Source: Desulfovibrio sp. JC022 (lineage in GTDB: Bacteria; Desulfobacterota; Desulfovibrionia; Desulfovibrionales; Desulfovibrionaceae). From it: DNA of 64,000 nucleotides. Positions 16,981 to 25,278 of the stretch are shown here, in pieces (positions within the stretch are counted from its first letter, which is position 1; each line of letters opens with the position of its first letter). The notes below the pieces were generated by a model. The model searched no databases. It saw only the letters and a list, made by a program, of their open reading frames with translations, and was not told the origin of the DNA. The stretch is taken from contig NZ_VOPZ01000009.1 of NCBI RefSeq assembly GCF_010470665.1, forward strand, positions 124,001-188,000, in the 5' to 3' direction. A program made the translations under genes and the position numbers.

Positions 16981-18648
16981 TTACCAAATATTTTTGTTGC
17001 TCTTTTCAGTATCATCAAAGAGCCGGGTAAAATCATCAAAAGCGGTCAGTGCTGCTGCGGCTCCTTGCCCGGTTGCGGTGATGATCTGGCGTACTCCTCC
17101 GGTAACGTCCCCGGCGGCGTAAACCCGTTCCACGCTGGTGCGCTGGGTGGGATCGACCTTAATAAATCCGTCTTCGCGTAGCTCTACGCCAAGTTTTTCA
17201 GCAAGCTCGGTATTGGCGGTATGCCCGATGGCGACGAAAACCACGTCAGTGTCCTTGATGGATTCGGTGCCGTCCTTGTTGATGATGCGTGCGGATTCCA
17301 CCTGATCATCGCCAATTACTTCGGTAACCTGACTGTTCCAGATGATTTCGATTCCCTCACGGTCAACGGAATCCTGAAGGACCTTTTCTGCCCGGAATTT
17401 GTCGCCGCGGTGAACTATGGTGGTTTCAATGCCCAGATGTTTGAGGTGCAAAGCGTCGGTTAAAGCGGTATTGCCCCCGCCGACCACAACGGCCTTGCCG
17501 CCCTTGTAAAAGTTCCCGTCACAGGTGGCACAATAGCTGACCCCGTGACCGTAAAATTTGTCTTCGCCGGGAACACCGAGCATGCGCACGTTAACACCGG
17601 TTGCCAGCATAACCCCTTTGGCCCGGTAGGTCTTTTCTTCGGTGGTTATCTCAATGCGGGGCCCGTATTTAACATCACTGACTTCGGCGAACTGGTGAAT
17701 GTCGGTGTATTCGCGGGCATGGGTGCCAAGTATTTCCACCAGCTCGAATCCTTGAATATTGGTGAAGCCGGGGTAGTTTTCCACTTTGGGAGTCAGAGCA
17801 ACCTGACCGCCTACACCTTGCTTTTCAAGGATAATACAGCTCAAGCCGCTGCGCTTGGCGTAAATTCCGGCACTCATTCCGGCAGGGCCGCCTCCTATGA
17901 TGACCAGATCAATATTCACGTAGGTTGTGTCTTCGGGAGTTTCTTTTTTTGCAGTCCGTTGCTCTTCTACAACTTCCTCGAGTGGTTTGAGGAAGAGCAG
18001 CTGGAGCATGAATTTCTCTTCCGGCTCCAGTCCGGTAAAGGTCGCTTTATCGTTGACGTCGGTGTGCGGAACAGAGCCGACATTGTATTCATGGGCCATG
18101 TTTTCATTATCAAGGGTGGAGATGTTCCATGCTGAAATTTTATCAGGTCTGGCAACTGCGGCTTTGAATGCATTGATGGCCTGTCCGGGGCAGTAGGGGC
18201 AGGTGGGGCTGGCAAACATCTTGATCAGTCTGTCTTCTTCGAGCGGTTCGAGTATTTCTTTTGTAGAGTCAGAGATAGCGTCAATACCCTTGGATGCTAG
18301 GTTCAGTGCTTCCACCAATGCGCGTCCCTCTTCCCCGGCAGGAGCACCGAGAAAGCGGATATCATATTCATCCGGCGAAATGAGTACAGTGGGGGTGGTG
18401 ATAATATTGCGGTTTTTGCCCATTTCGCTGTCCACTGCGTATTCACGTAATTCAATTTTGTCGCTCATCACATTGAATGCCCGGCAGATATTGAGGGTGA
18501 ATTCATTATATTCGCGGTGTTCACCGTCAGTGGTATATACCTCAATAGTTACGATCCGCTTGAATCCGGCAAAGAGTTTTTCAAGATATTCGCGGCTTTC
18601 TTCAGGTATAAAATTGCGGTATTTCTCTTCTGCGCTCAGGGTACTCAT
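16981..18648 (-). CDS. AhpF-like thioredoxin reductase with N-terminal tandem thioredoxin folds
   Basis: A 555-residue flavoprotein. Residues about 1-210 form two thioredoxin-like folds, the second with active-site CPYC (in SPTCPYCPGQ). Residues about 235-545 form a thioredoxin-reductase module with FAD site GGGPAGMSAG, redox pair CATCDG, NAD(P)H site VGGGNTALTDAL and the C-terminal YAAGDVTGGVRQI. This is the AhpF/NADH oxidoreductase layout, where electrons pass from the flavin to the N-terminal dithiol and on to a partner. No ahpC peroxiredoxin gene is next to it, so the partner is unknown. ATG 18648 is chosen for its AAGGAG site; the longer upstream reading adds 43 unlikely residues. Confidence 0.88.
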   Translation of the reverse strand: MSTLSAEEKYRNFIPEESREYLEKLFAGFKRIVTIEVYTTDGEHREYNEFTLNICRAFNVMSDKIELREYAVDSEMGKNRNIITTPTVLISPDEYDIRFLGAPAGEEGRALVEALNLASKGIDAISDSTKEILEPLEEDRLIKMFASPTCPYCPGQAINAFKAAVARPDKISAWNISTLDNENMAHEYNVGSVPHTDVNDKATFTGLEPEEKFMLQLLFLKPLEEVVEEQRTAKKETPEDTTYVNIDLVIIGGGPAGMSAGIYAKRSGLSCIILEKQGVGGQVALTPKVENYPGFTNIQGFELVEILGTHAREYTDIHQFAEVSDVKYGPRIEITTEEKTYRAKGVMLATGVNVRMLGVPGEDKFYGHGVSYCATCDGNFYKGGKAVVVGGGNTALTDALHLKHLGIETTIVHRGDKFRAEKVLQDSVDREGIEIIWNSQVTEVIGDDQVESARIINKDGTESIKDTDVVFVAIGHTANTELAEKLGVELREDGFIKVDPTQRTSVERVYAAGDVTGGVRQIITATGQGAAAALTAFDDFTRLFDDTEKSNKNIW

Positions 18649-18821
18649 GTTTGGTCTCCTTGTTGATCCCGCTTGAATTATGCGGGTACTGATCTTCTCA
18701 TCAACAATAAATATATTGCTTTCATCAATATGACTTATTTTACCGTTTCGGAAAAGGGGTTTTCCTAAAACAGCCACACCTTGCTATCAGTAATGATTAT
18801 TAAAAGCAATGATAGGGTAAG

Positions 18822-19856
18822 TTATTTGTAGATTAAATTAAAGAGGACAGCATTTGAGAAGCTGGTATTGGCAGGAAAAATTCCGAGTTTAGCGTAAAGC
18901 GGCTTCAGGCTGGATTTATGGCCCCAAAGTTCTCCGGAATATTGTTTCGGTACTATTAATTTAATTGGGTCAGCCCCGGTCCCGGCTAGCCGGGAACGTA
19001 GAAACAGGTAGAGAGCTTTGGAGCGTATTTTCTGACCCAGTGCAGGATGAACCGGACCGGCTACAATGCTGTCTTCAAAACCGTCTTCGTGAGCCACGCC
19101 GATGCGGATGACGTGGATTTTGTGCATCCATAGTCTGAGCAGGGCCGGAGCCAGTTCTTCTTCAGTACGGCTTAGGGACCATGGGGTGTATTTCCCGGCC
19201 CGGTATAGTTTTTCAAGTCCGGTGCCTTTGACTGTCAGGCAGGGGTAAATGCGCACTGCGTCGGGGCTTAGCTCAATAGTCCGGCTGATGTCACGCTGGA
19301 AATCACCGCGTTTTGTTCCGGGCAATCCGGGGAGCAGCTGAATGCCCAGTGAAAGGCCGCTTTCACGTACAGTGCGGCAGGCTTTGACGGCTGTTTCCGG
19401 GGAATAATTACGAGCGGACCGGCGCAGTACCAGTGCTGAAAAACTCTGGATACCCAGTTCGATCATGTCCAGTCCGTTTTTGCGTAGCTCTAAAATTTGA
19501 TTATGTTCAATGCAGTCCGGCCGGGTGGAGCAGCGGACTTTGGTCAGAAACCCTTGTTTTTTAAATTTTGCGGCGAGTGAGACAAAGCGCAACTGCCATT
19601 CATACGGAAGAGCCGTAAAAGTTCCGCCAAAGAAAGCCAGCTCAAGTGGATCGCGGTCCTTTTTAGAAAAAAAAGCGGGAATATTATGTTCAAGATCTTG
19701 ATATATTTCGCTTAATGTCTTAGCTCCTGTTCCAGTCTGCCTGTTTTGAGAGCAATAAATACATTTCGACGGGCAGCCCATAAAAGGCATGAAAACCGGC
19801 CAGATGCGCGTTTTCTGTTGTGCCGGTTCCGGGTGTTTGAAAATTGTAGTGTTCAT
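18822..19856 (-). CDS. Radical SAM protein, Elp3-like
   Basis: About 344 residues. The iron-sulfur motif CPSKCIYCSQ (Cys28, 32, 35 from ATG 19856) marks a radical S-adenosylmethionine enzyme. Downstream are AFFGGTFTALPYEWQ, STRPDCIEHNQIL, MIELGIQSFSALVLRRSARNYSP and GLSLGIQLLPGLPGT, all typical of the Elp3/HemN-like branch. There is no acetyltransferase domain like that of true Elp3, so the reaction cannot be stated. An alternative start at 19895 adds 13 residues; neither start has a strong ribosome site. It stands alone, divergent from the HIT gene. Confidence 0.8.
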   Translation of the reverse strand: MNTTIFKHPEPAQQKTRIWPVFMPFMGCPSKCIYCSQNRQTGTGAKTLSEIYQDLEHNIPAFFSKKDRDPLELAFFGGTFTALPYEWQLRFVSLAAKFKKQGFLTKVRCSTRPDCIEHNQILELRKNGLDMIELGIQSFSALVLRRSARNYSPETAVKACRTVRESGLSLGIQLLPGLPGTKRGDFQRDISRTIELSPDAVRIYPCLTVKGTGLEKLYRAGKYTPWSLSRTEEELAPALLRLWMHKIHVIRIGVAHEDGFEDSIVAGPVHPALGQKIRSKALYLFLRSRLAGTGADPIKLIVPKQYSGELWGHKSSLKPLYAKLGIFPANTSFSNAVLFNLIYK

Positions 19857-20035
19857 ATTTTCGGGCTGCTCAGGTAAAAAAATAAGACAAATCATGCCTT
19901 TGTTTAATAAATTAGCTTGATTAAAAAAACGTGGTCGGTTATTTATTTAAATATAACTGTCTCTTGAAGATTTCAGGATCGGTTTAAGACTATTTGTTCT
20001 AACATGCAACTACAGGAACAGCAGCAGTACTTATT

Positions 20036-20458
20036 ATGAGTGATCAGGATTGTATTTTCTGTAAAATCGTGGCCGGTGAAATACCCTGCTTTAAGATTTA
20101 TGAAACTGAGAAAGTGCTCAGCTTTTTGGATATCGGCCCGGTTAACAAAGGCCATGCCCTTGTTATCCCCAAGCAGCATTGCGAAAATATCTGGGATCTT
20201 CCCGCGGAACTGGGGCAGGATATATTTACAGCCGCCCAGCTTGCCGGGGATGCCATAGTCAAAGCTACCGGGGCTGACGGATTGAACCTGATTATGAATA
20301 ATAATGAAGCGGCAGGCCAGCTTGTTTTTCATGCTCATTTCCATCTTATCCCAAGATTTAAAGAAGACGGTTTTGTCCATTGGGATCAGAGTGAATATGA
20401 AAGCATGGACGAGGCAATGGCCCTTGCTCAAAAGATAGAAAAGATGATAAAAGGATAA
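20036..20458 (+). CDS. HIT-family nucleotide-binding protein (Hint-like)
   Basis: 140 residues. It starts with CIFCKIVAGEIP and carries the histidine triad HAHFHLIPR near residue 100, with LNLIMNNNEAAGQLVFHAH before it. This fits the Hint branch of purine nucleotide hydrolases and transferases, which cleave phosphoramidates of AMP. The physiological substrate in bacteria is not settled. Length is usual for the family. The HU/IHF gene follows 128 bp downstream on the same strand. Confidence 0.93.
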   Translation: MSDQDCIFCKIVAGEIPCFKIYETEKVLSFLDIGPVNKGHALVIPKQHCENIWDLPAELGQDIFTAAQLAGDAIVKATGADGLNLIMNNNEAAGQLVFHAHFHLIPRFKEDGFVHWDQSEYESMDEAMALAQKIEKMIKG

Positions 20459-20586
20459 ATTAATTGTAATTTATTCTCAGACGATAACGCCTTTTACCTG
20501 AATCGCCGTGCCAGTTTTTTGTCTGCACGGTTAACTTTAAACCCGCCGCCCCTGCCCACAGGGCCGAGGACAACGGAGGAAAGGAA

Positions 20587-20877
20587 ATGGCTAGCGGAAA
20601 CACCCTTACTAAAGCCAGCGTTGTTGATTACATCTACGAAAAGACTGACCGGAACAGAGCTGAAATCAAGGAACTGGTTGAATCCATCCTCGACATCATG
20701 AAACAGGCTGTGAAAAAAGATCACGCCATGTTGATCAGCGGTTTCGGTAAATTTGAAGCTTACGACAAAAATGCTCGTAAGGGACGCAATCCCCAGACCA
20801 ACGAAGCAATCACCCTGCCCGCACGCAAGGTCGTTGTTTTCAGGCTCTCCCGCAAGTTCAGGTCTGAACTGAACTGA
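20587..20877 (+). CDS. HU/IHF-family DNA-binding protein
   Basis: 96 residues of the DNABII fold: helical N-terminal half (SVVDYIYEKTDRNRAEIKE), the loop SGFGKFEAYDKNARKGRNPQTNE that holds the beta-arm with the intercalating-proline type RNPQT, and a C-terminal helix. It binds and bends DNA as a dimer. The sequence looks more IHF-alpha-like than HU-like, but the subtype is uncertain. The start has GGAGG and is preceded by a small spacer. IHF-type proteins commonly assist sigma-54 promoters, which do occur in this window. Confidence 0.92.
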   Translation: MASGNTLTKASVVDYIYEKTDRNRAEIKELVESILDIMKQAVKKDHAMLISGFGKFEAYDKNARKGRNPQTNEAITLPARKVVVFRLSRKFRSELN

Positions 20878-21034
20878 TTGGTGAGAAGACCGTTTTTTTG
20901 CGGTCTGGATTCCTCCCGGTTTAATATTTTGCAAGGAAACCAGGGAGCTGGGGTATCTCCGGCTCCTGTTTTCTGCTTGTGTGCAATTTATTGTTCCGCG
21001 GGTTCTTTTCAGATTTGATGTGTGTAATGAAAAC

Positions 21035-21070
21035 AAAAAACCGCCGTATCTCGAGATACGGCGGTTTTTT
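21035..21070. terminator. Bidirectional terminator
   Basis: A perfect palindrome: AAAAAACCGCCGTATCT, CG, AGATACGGCGGTTTTTT. It lies between the HU/IHF gene and the convergent rlpA gene. Confidence 0.92.
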
Positions 21071-21120
21071 GTGTGCTTACTACTTTAAACTAAGATGGGT
21101 CCCAAGGGACCTTGGTGCTT

Positions 21121-21990
21121 TTATTCAGTAACAAGAATTACGTTGCCGTATTCGTCACCCAGAGTAGCCATGGCATCTTCAGCAGCGGGGATATTGTAAA
21201 AGTATCCGGCCTGCACACGCATGAATCGCTGACCGTTCACTTCAACCTGAACCATGCGCGATTCTTTGTAACCGCTGTTCTTGAGGGTTGCCAGTATTGC
21301 CTGAGCGCGGTCGTGATCGGTGAATGCACCGACCTGAATGTAGTAATGGGCCTGCGCGGTGGCTTCTTCAGTGATAATGATTTCTTCTACTTCCGGTGCG
21401 GCCTGAACCGTTTCTTCTAGCACAGCCTCTTCGTCCGGGGCTGCTGTTTCTGCTACGATTTCAGTTGCTTCTACCGGCTCTACATTGACATCCTCAATGG
21501 CCCGCAGTTCAACAGGAGTAATTCCCTTGTTGACGATACCGAGCTTGGATGCTGCGGCGTATGAGAGGTCGATGATTCTTACATCAGGATCTGCAAAAGG
21601 GCCGCGGTCATTAACTCTGACGATTACCTTGCGTCCACTGCTGCGGTCTGTGACCTCAAGCATGGTGCCCATGGGCAGGGTACGGTGTGCGGAAGTCATG
21701 GCGTACATATTATATGTTTCGCCGTTAGCAGTAGTTTTGCCATGGAAATCATCACCATACCATGAAGCTAGTCCCTGAGCTTTGTAGCCTTTGGAGCTGA
21801 GATGCGGAACATAGCTTCGGCCATGCACGGTGTATGGGTCTGTCTTCAGGACTGGTTTAACCACATTTGGCGAATCTTGTTTCTTTACCTTGTGATGGGT
21901 AACTGCGGGAGTGGAATAAATTCTTTTTTTTGCACAACCTGCGGGAAAAACCAGCAACAGGACTGCAATAAGAAGTATATACTTGGACAT
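21121..21990 (-). CDS. rlpA: RlpA-family septal lytic transglycosylase lipoprotein with SPOR domain
   Basis: 289 residues. Lipoprotein signal with lipobox FPAGC. The double-psi beta-barrel domain (about 70-165) contains GLASWYGDDFHGKTTANGE, TSAHRTLPMG and NDRGPF, the RlpA catalytic and substrate site. A Glu/Val-rich linker leads to a C-terminal SPOR domain (about 215-289, YYIQVGAFTDHDRA) that binds denuded peptidoglycan at the septum. The protein would act in the periplasm, anchored to a membrane. ATG 21990 has GGAGG six bases upstream; the longer reading begins inside that site. Confidence 0.92.
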   Translation of the reverse strand: MSKYILLIAVLLLVFPAGCAKKRIYSTPAVTHHKVKKQDSPNVVKPVLKTDPYTVHGRSYVPHLSSKGYKAQGLASWYGDDFHGKTTANGETYNMYAMTSAHRTLPMGTMLEVTDRSSGRKVIVRVNDRGPFADPDVRIIDLSYAAASKLGIVNKGITPVELRAIEDVNVEPVEATEIVAETAAPDEEAVLEETVQAAPEVEEIIITEEATAQAHYYIQVGAFTDHDRAQAILATLKNSGYKESRMVQVEVNGQRFMRVQAGYFYNIPAAEDAMATLGDEYGNVILVTE

Positions 21991-22237
21991 TTGTGCCTCC
22001 GTCATATGAAAAACTTTATTTTACCGATGCAGTGTGGCTTTCATCGGTAACCCTTCCATAGTGGCTGAGTGCTATAAAGTCCAGTGGTCATTGTTATAGA
22101 CTTACAAACGTGCAGGTTGTTTCATTCCTTTTTGGTATGATAATATAGAGAGCTATGCCTGAAATACTGGACCGTCTGTTTCTGCTGTGCCAGATGACCG
22201 GCAGAAATGTTATTAACGAAGGTAAGGGTCAACAGGT

Positions 22238-22933
22238 ATGGAATGTATATGTGATCAATGCGCTGCAGGGGATTCAGGCGGAACAGGTGCATGCTTAAAG
22301 GATTTGTGGATATTCGACCATTTTACTGAAAGCCAGCTTCAGGAGTTGCAGACGATCGGCCTTAGAAGGGAAATTCCTAAAGGCCAGCTTGTTTTCAGTC
22401 AGGGCGGGGTGGCTGATGAACTGTTTCTTGTCAGGTCGGGAAGAATTAAACTTAGTAAAGTTAACGAAGACGGCGCTGAAGTTACTCTTGACTTTAGAAA
22501 GGATGGTGATGTTCTCGGTGAAGATCTATTTTCAGGAGTTGAAACATACCCGGTAAGTGCTTGGGCAATAGAAGAAACAATAACATGTGGTTTTAATCTT
22601 GGCAGTTTTCAGTCTCTTATCCGCCAAAACCCGGAGATCGGACTTAATGTGATTAAATCCATGAGTAATAAAATGTCTTCCATGTCCAGCAGGATTGAAA
22701 GCATCGCAGAGGTCAGTCTTGCAGATAGGCTTTACAGTGTCCTTGCCAGTATTTCTAAAGAACATGGGCTCAGGATTGGTAATACCTATAAGCTGCCTAT
22801 TAAGTTAACCCACGAAGAGCTTGCTTTTTTAGTGGGAGCACATCGGGTCAGTATTACCAAGGCTATGCAGGCTTTGGTTGCTAAGGGTAAAATCAGCTGC
22901 AAGGATAAAATAATCACCTTAAATAATATCTGA
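22238..22933 (+). CDS. FNR/Crp-family transcription regulator with N-terminal cysteine cluster
   Basis: 231 residues. A cyclic-nucleotide-like beta-roll (about 25-140, KGQLVFSQGGVADELFLVRSGRIKL), a dimerisation helix and a C-terminal winged helix (LTHEELAFLVGAHRVSITKAM). Notably the N-terminus holds Cys3, Cys5, Cys8 and Cys19, and Cys117 sits in the beta-roll. E. coli FNR uses three N-terminal cysteines plus one in the beta-roll to hold a 4Fe-4S oxygen sensor, so a similar cluster is possible but unproven; spacing differs. No regulon is visible nearby. A short hairpin with a T-run ends the gene. Confidence 0.88.
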   Translation: MECICDQCAAGDSGGTGACLKDLWIFDHFTESQLQELQTIGLRREIPKGQLVFSQGGVADELFLVRSGRIKLSKVNEDGAEVTLDFRKDGDVLGEDLFSGVETYPVSAWAIEETITCGFNLGSFQSLIRQNPEIGLNVIKSMSNKMSSMSSRIESIAEVSLADRLYSVLASISKEHGLRIGNTYKLPIKLTHEELAFLVGAHRVSITKAMQALVAKGKISCKDKIITLNNI

Positions 22934-22958
22934 TGTAGCTTTCGCTACAGAGTTTTTT
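22934..22958 (+). terminator. Terminator of the FNR/Crp gene
   Basis: TGTAGC, loop TTTC, GCTACA, then GAGTTTTTTC. Confidence 0.75.
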
Positions 22959-23077
22959 CATTTGTTTCTTTAGTTGTTTGAGCATTGCTTCAGCATCAAG
23001 TCGCTTTGGCTGGTTATGCAGAGCCGGGAGAGCTGTAGCAATCGTCATCAATCAAATAAAACTGAAGGAGCAAAGCA

Positions 23078-23359
23078 ATGTCTGTTAAATTTCCAGCTAT
23101 CGGCAATAGGGTTGTAGCAAAAGTTGTTGAGACCAAAGGGAACTGCACAATCGGAATGAAGTCCGGTGATGAGTTTGAGCTCAGCACCCATAAGTGTGGT
23201 GATTTTTGCGGATTATTTTACAGCAATATCGCAGGCTGGGTGACAACGCTGCAATTGGGAGGGACGTTTCCTTTCGGTGATGATCCTGATGTTCAGGTCT
23301 GGGAGTGTCCTAACGCTGCCAACAGGGTAAAAGTGGAGCTTCGCCGTATCTGTAAATAA
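23078..23359 (+). CDS. TIGR04076-family small protein
   Basis: 93 residues. The pattern of a KVVETKGNCTIGMKSGDEF start, a central Cys pair (HKCGDFCGLFY), an aromatic GWVTTLQLGG region and a final DPDVQVWECPNAANRVKVELR fits the TIGR04076 family of small cysteine-containing proteins in anaerobes. Function is unknown. The spread of cysteines (four main ones) could hold a metal. The start is well supported by AAGGAG. It is convergent with the cyclic-nucleotide-binding gene, with a long hairpin between the two. Confidence 0.8.
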   Translation: MSVKFPAIGNRVVAKVVETKGNCTIGMKSGDEFELSTHKCGDFCGLFYSNIAGWVTTLQLGGTFPFGDDPDVQVWECPNAANRVKVELRRICK

Positions 23360-23378
23360 AAAATTTATCGGTATTACT

Positions 23379-23456
23379 TCGGGAGTCGGGGGAAAACAGC
23401 CGATGTTGACTCATATGAGTCAGCTGAAGTTTTCTTTCGCTCCCGAGCTGTTTTTC
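23379..23456. terminator. Long imperfect hairpin between convergent genes
   Basis: Outer arms TCGGGAG/CTCCCGA, inner pairs GAAAAC/GTTTTC and CAGC/GCTG, and at the tip a perfect 16-base palindrome TGACTCATATGAGTCA (23407-23422). A T-run follows on the plus side. Probably a terminator, but unusually long. Confidence 0.6.
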
Positions 23457-23457
23457 A

Positions 23458-23973
23458 TCACCTGTTAGTTCGTGAAAGAGCCAGAGCCAGTGCAGTGGTC
23501 AGCTTGACCAGTTCATTGTTGTTGCGGCGTACTGTAGCGGTTAACCTTTTGCCGATGGTCATGAGCAGCTTGCCGCCGATGGCAGGATGTTTTCCGACAA
23601 ATTCAAAAAATTTCATACGGTCGGTAACCAGAAATTCTGAATCCTCCACCACTGTGACTGTTGCTGAGCGCTGGTCACGGTCGATGAGTGCAATTTCCCC
23701 GAACATGGGAAAGCTGCTGTCATCCAGATTTGCCAAGACCTTGCTGGGATTCTTCAGTTCACTGAGAGGCAGGGTCATGCCTTTCATGAGCATGGCTTTG
23801 CTGATGCGGACTTTTCCGTCCACAAGGATGAACATCTCGTCCCCTTCTTCGCCTTCAGATATAATATCCGTGCCGGAGCGGACTGCAATGCTGGCAAAAA
23901 TATGTTTTACCTGTTGCAGTTCATCCTCGTTGAGGTTCTGGAAAAGGGGGATGTATTGCCAGTAATCAGCCAT
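23458..23973 (-). CDS. Cyclic-nucleotide-binding domain protein
   Basis: 171 residues, almost only one cNMP-binding beta-roll (about 10-135) with the phosphate-binding cassette FGEIALIDRDQRSATVTV, including the Arg and Glu that contact the nucleotide, followed by a helical tail. There is no DNA-binding domain. Its ATG overlaps the last 8 bases of the K+ channel gene, which points to translational coupling and a joint function, for example nucleotide gating of that channel by a separate subunit. That link is inferred. Confidence 0.85.
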   Translation of the reverse strand: MADYWQYIPLFQNLNEDELQQVKHIFASIAVRSGTDIISEGEEGDEMFILVDGKVRISKAMLMKGMTLPLSELKNPSKVLANLDDSSFPMFGEIALIDRDQRSATVTVVEDSEFLVTDRMKFFEFVGKHPAIGGKLLMTIGKRLTATVRRNNNELVKLTTALALALSRTNR

Positions 23974-25114
23974 GCTCGGAACCTCCGGGAGAACTGATTA
24001 CCAGCAGGGCGTCGTATTCTTCCATGGATTCATTATCCGGGGGATTCATTTGCACTTTCGGCCCCTGCATGCCCAGTGAGGTGTCCTGCCCGGAAGTTTT
24101 GAACAACTCCATGATGAATTGATCCAGTGCCGAGCTTTCGTCGAGTACATCCTGCAAGGTCAGATTCTTTCCAAGTTTACAGGCTGCAACCGGGAGACAG
24201 CCGTTGCTGTTTCTTATTTTGGAGCTGAGTTCGCCCCAGCTCATTCTTTGTTCCTCGGCATTGCAGGGCCGGAACTTAAGCATGCCCGATTCCCCGATGC
24301 CGAGCAGGTTGCGAAAAAATGACCACATGGAAGGGCTGGCCCCCATCATACCCATCATGTGACCGGAAATTTCTCCGCGTACAAGGATCTCATTGGCTCC
24401 GGCCCGGAGCAGATGTTCCTTGTTTTCCTGACGGGCTATCTCTGCATAAACCGGAACCTTTGGAGCTAATGTGCGCAGGGCCAGCACCGCGTATATGGCC
24501 TGTTGGTCCGATTCCTTGTCGTCGATACCATTCTGGCAGAGTACGTAGACATTGCGGGCAACCGCAGGATTAGCTCTGGAAATGACATTGGCCTGACTGA
24601 TGTTGCCGTGCACAAAATTTAGTCTTTCACCCATATCCAGCCTGAAGGCGATTTCATCCCTGATCTGGCTTTCAAGGTCGCTGACAATTACCAGCTGTAT
24701 TTTATTGGAAGCGGTCTGTTCGTTAAGGGATTCGATCAGCCCGAAGGCGTAGTCATTCCAGCCGAGTATGATTACGTGGTCGCTGGCTTTCACTGATAAC
24801 AGCCCCTTGCGTTTTTTGGCTTTCTGCTCCACCAGCATGGAAGCCATATTACCGGTAAGTGAGGTAACCAGCCCGATGCCGGAGATCATGACCAGTCCGC
24901 CGAGTATTCTACCGGGTACCGTGGTTGGCACCATGTCTCCGTAACCCACGGTGGTCAGGGTTACAATGGCCCACCAAAAAGCATGGGAAATCCGTGCATC
25001 CTCACCCTCGCTGAGTTCTATCCAATAGAAAGCGAGTGTGCTTAGAATGAGGAGCAGGGCAGTGGCAATGACCAGCTTGCCGAATCCCGACCTGAGCCAG
25101 TTTAGAAATGTCAT
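23966..25114 (-). CDS. Two-helix potassium channel with RCK/TrkA-N domain
   Basis: 382 residues. First membrane helix about 12-32, pore loop WWAIVTLTTVGYGDMVPTT with the K+ selectivity filter TVGYGD, and second helix about 68-90. The cytoplasmic part has a Rossmann-type RCK domain (HVIILGWNDYAFGLIESL, then VIVSDLE...) as in MthK/Kch-type channels. The C-terminal part (about 240-382) is less conserved. It would form a tetrameric K+ channel in the inner membrane, gated by ligand binding to the RCK ring. The cNMP-binding gene starts inside its last codons. Confidence 0.92.
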   Translation of the reverse strand: MTFLNWLRSGFGKLVIATALLLILSTLAFYWIELSEGEDARISHAFWWAIVTLTTVGYGDMVPTTVPGRILGGLVMISGIGLVTSLTGNMASMLVEQKAKKRKGLLSVKASDHVIILGWNDYAFGLIESLNEQTASNKIQLVIVSDLESQIRDEIAFRLDMGERLNFVHGNISQANVISRANPAVARNVYVLCQNGIDDKESDQQAIYAVLALRTLAPKVPVYAEIARQENKEHLLRAGANEILVRGEISGHMMGMMGASPSMWSFFRNLLGIGESGMLKFRPCNAEEQRMSWGELSSKIRNSNGCLPVAACKLGKNLTLQDVLDESSALDQFIMELFKTSGQDTSLGMQGPKVQMNPPDNESMEEYDALLVISSPGGSEHG

Positions 25115-25218
25115 TTTCTTCCCATGTTAATTAATGCGGATAATTCTTATGCCGTTGGAAAGGGCCTACTATTTATATACCCTGTAATTGCGCTAAGATT
25201 CAAGGGAAAGAAAAAAAG

Positions 25219-25256
25219 AAAACCCGGTTTCCACTGATGTGGAAACCGGGTTTTTA
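25219..25256. terminator. Terminator after the LysM lipoprotein gene
   Basis: AAAACCCGGTTTCCA and TGGAAACCGGGTTTT with a six-base loop. T-runs lie on both sides; the active direction is probably minus. Confidence 0.88.
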
Positions 25257-25278
25257 AAATCTAAGTTTACTTGTATTT

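Noticed and set aside
20886-20906. Hairpin AGACCG/CGGTCT just after the HU/IHF gene
   Set aside because: The T-run is in the loop and not after the stem, so it is not a normal terminator; the strong one is at 21035.
22155-22298. Short ORF (47 codons) starting ATG before the FNR/Crp gene and overlapping its start
   Set aside because: It has no good ribosome site or known motif; the overlap with a well-supported gene makes it unlikely.
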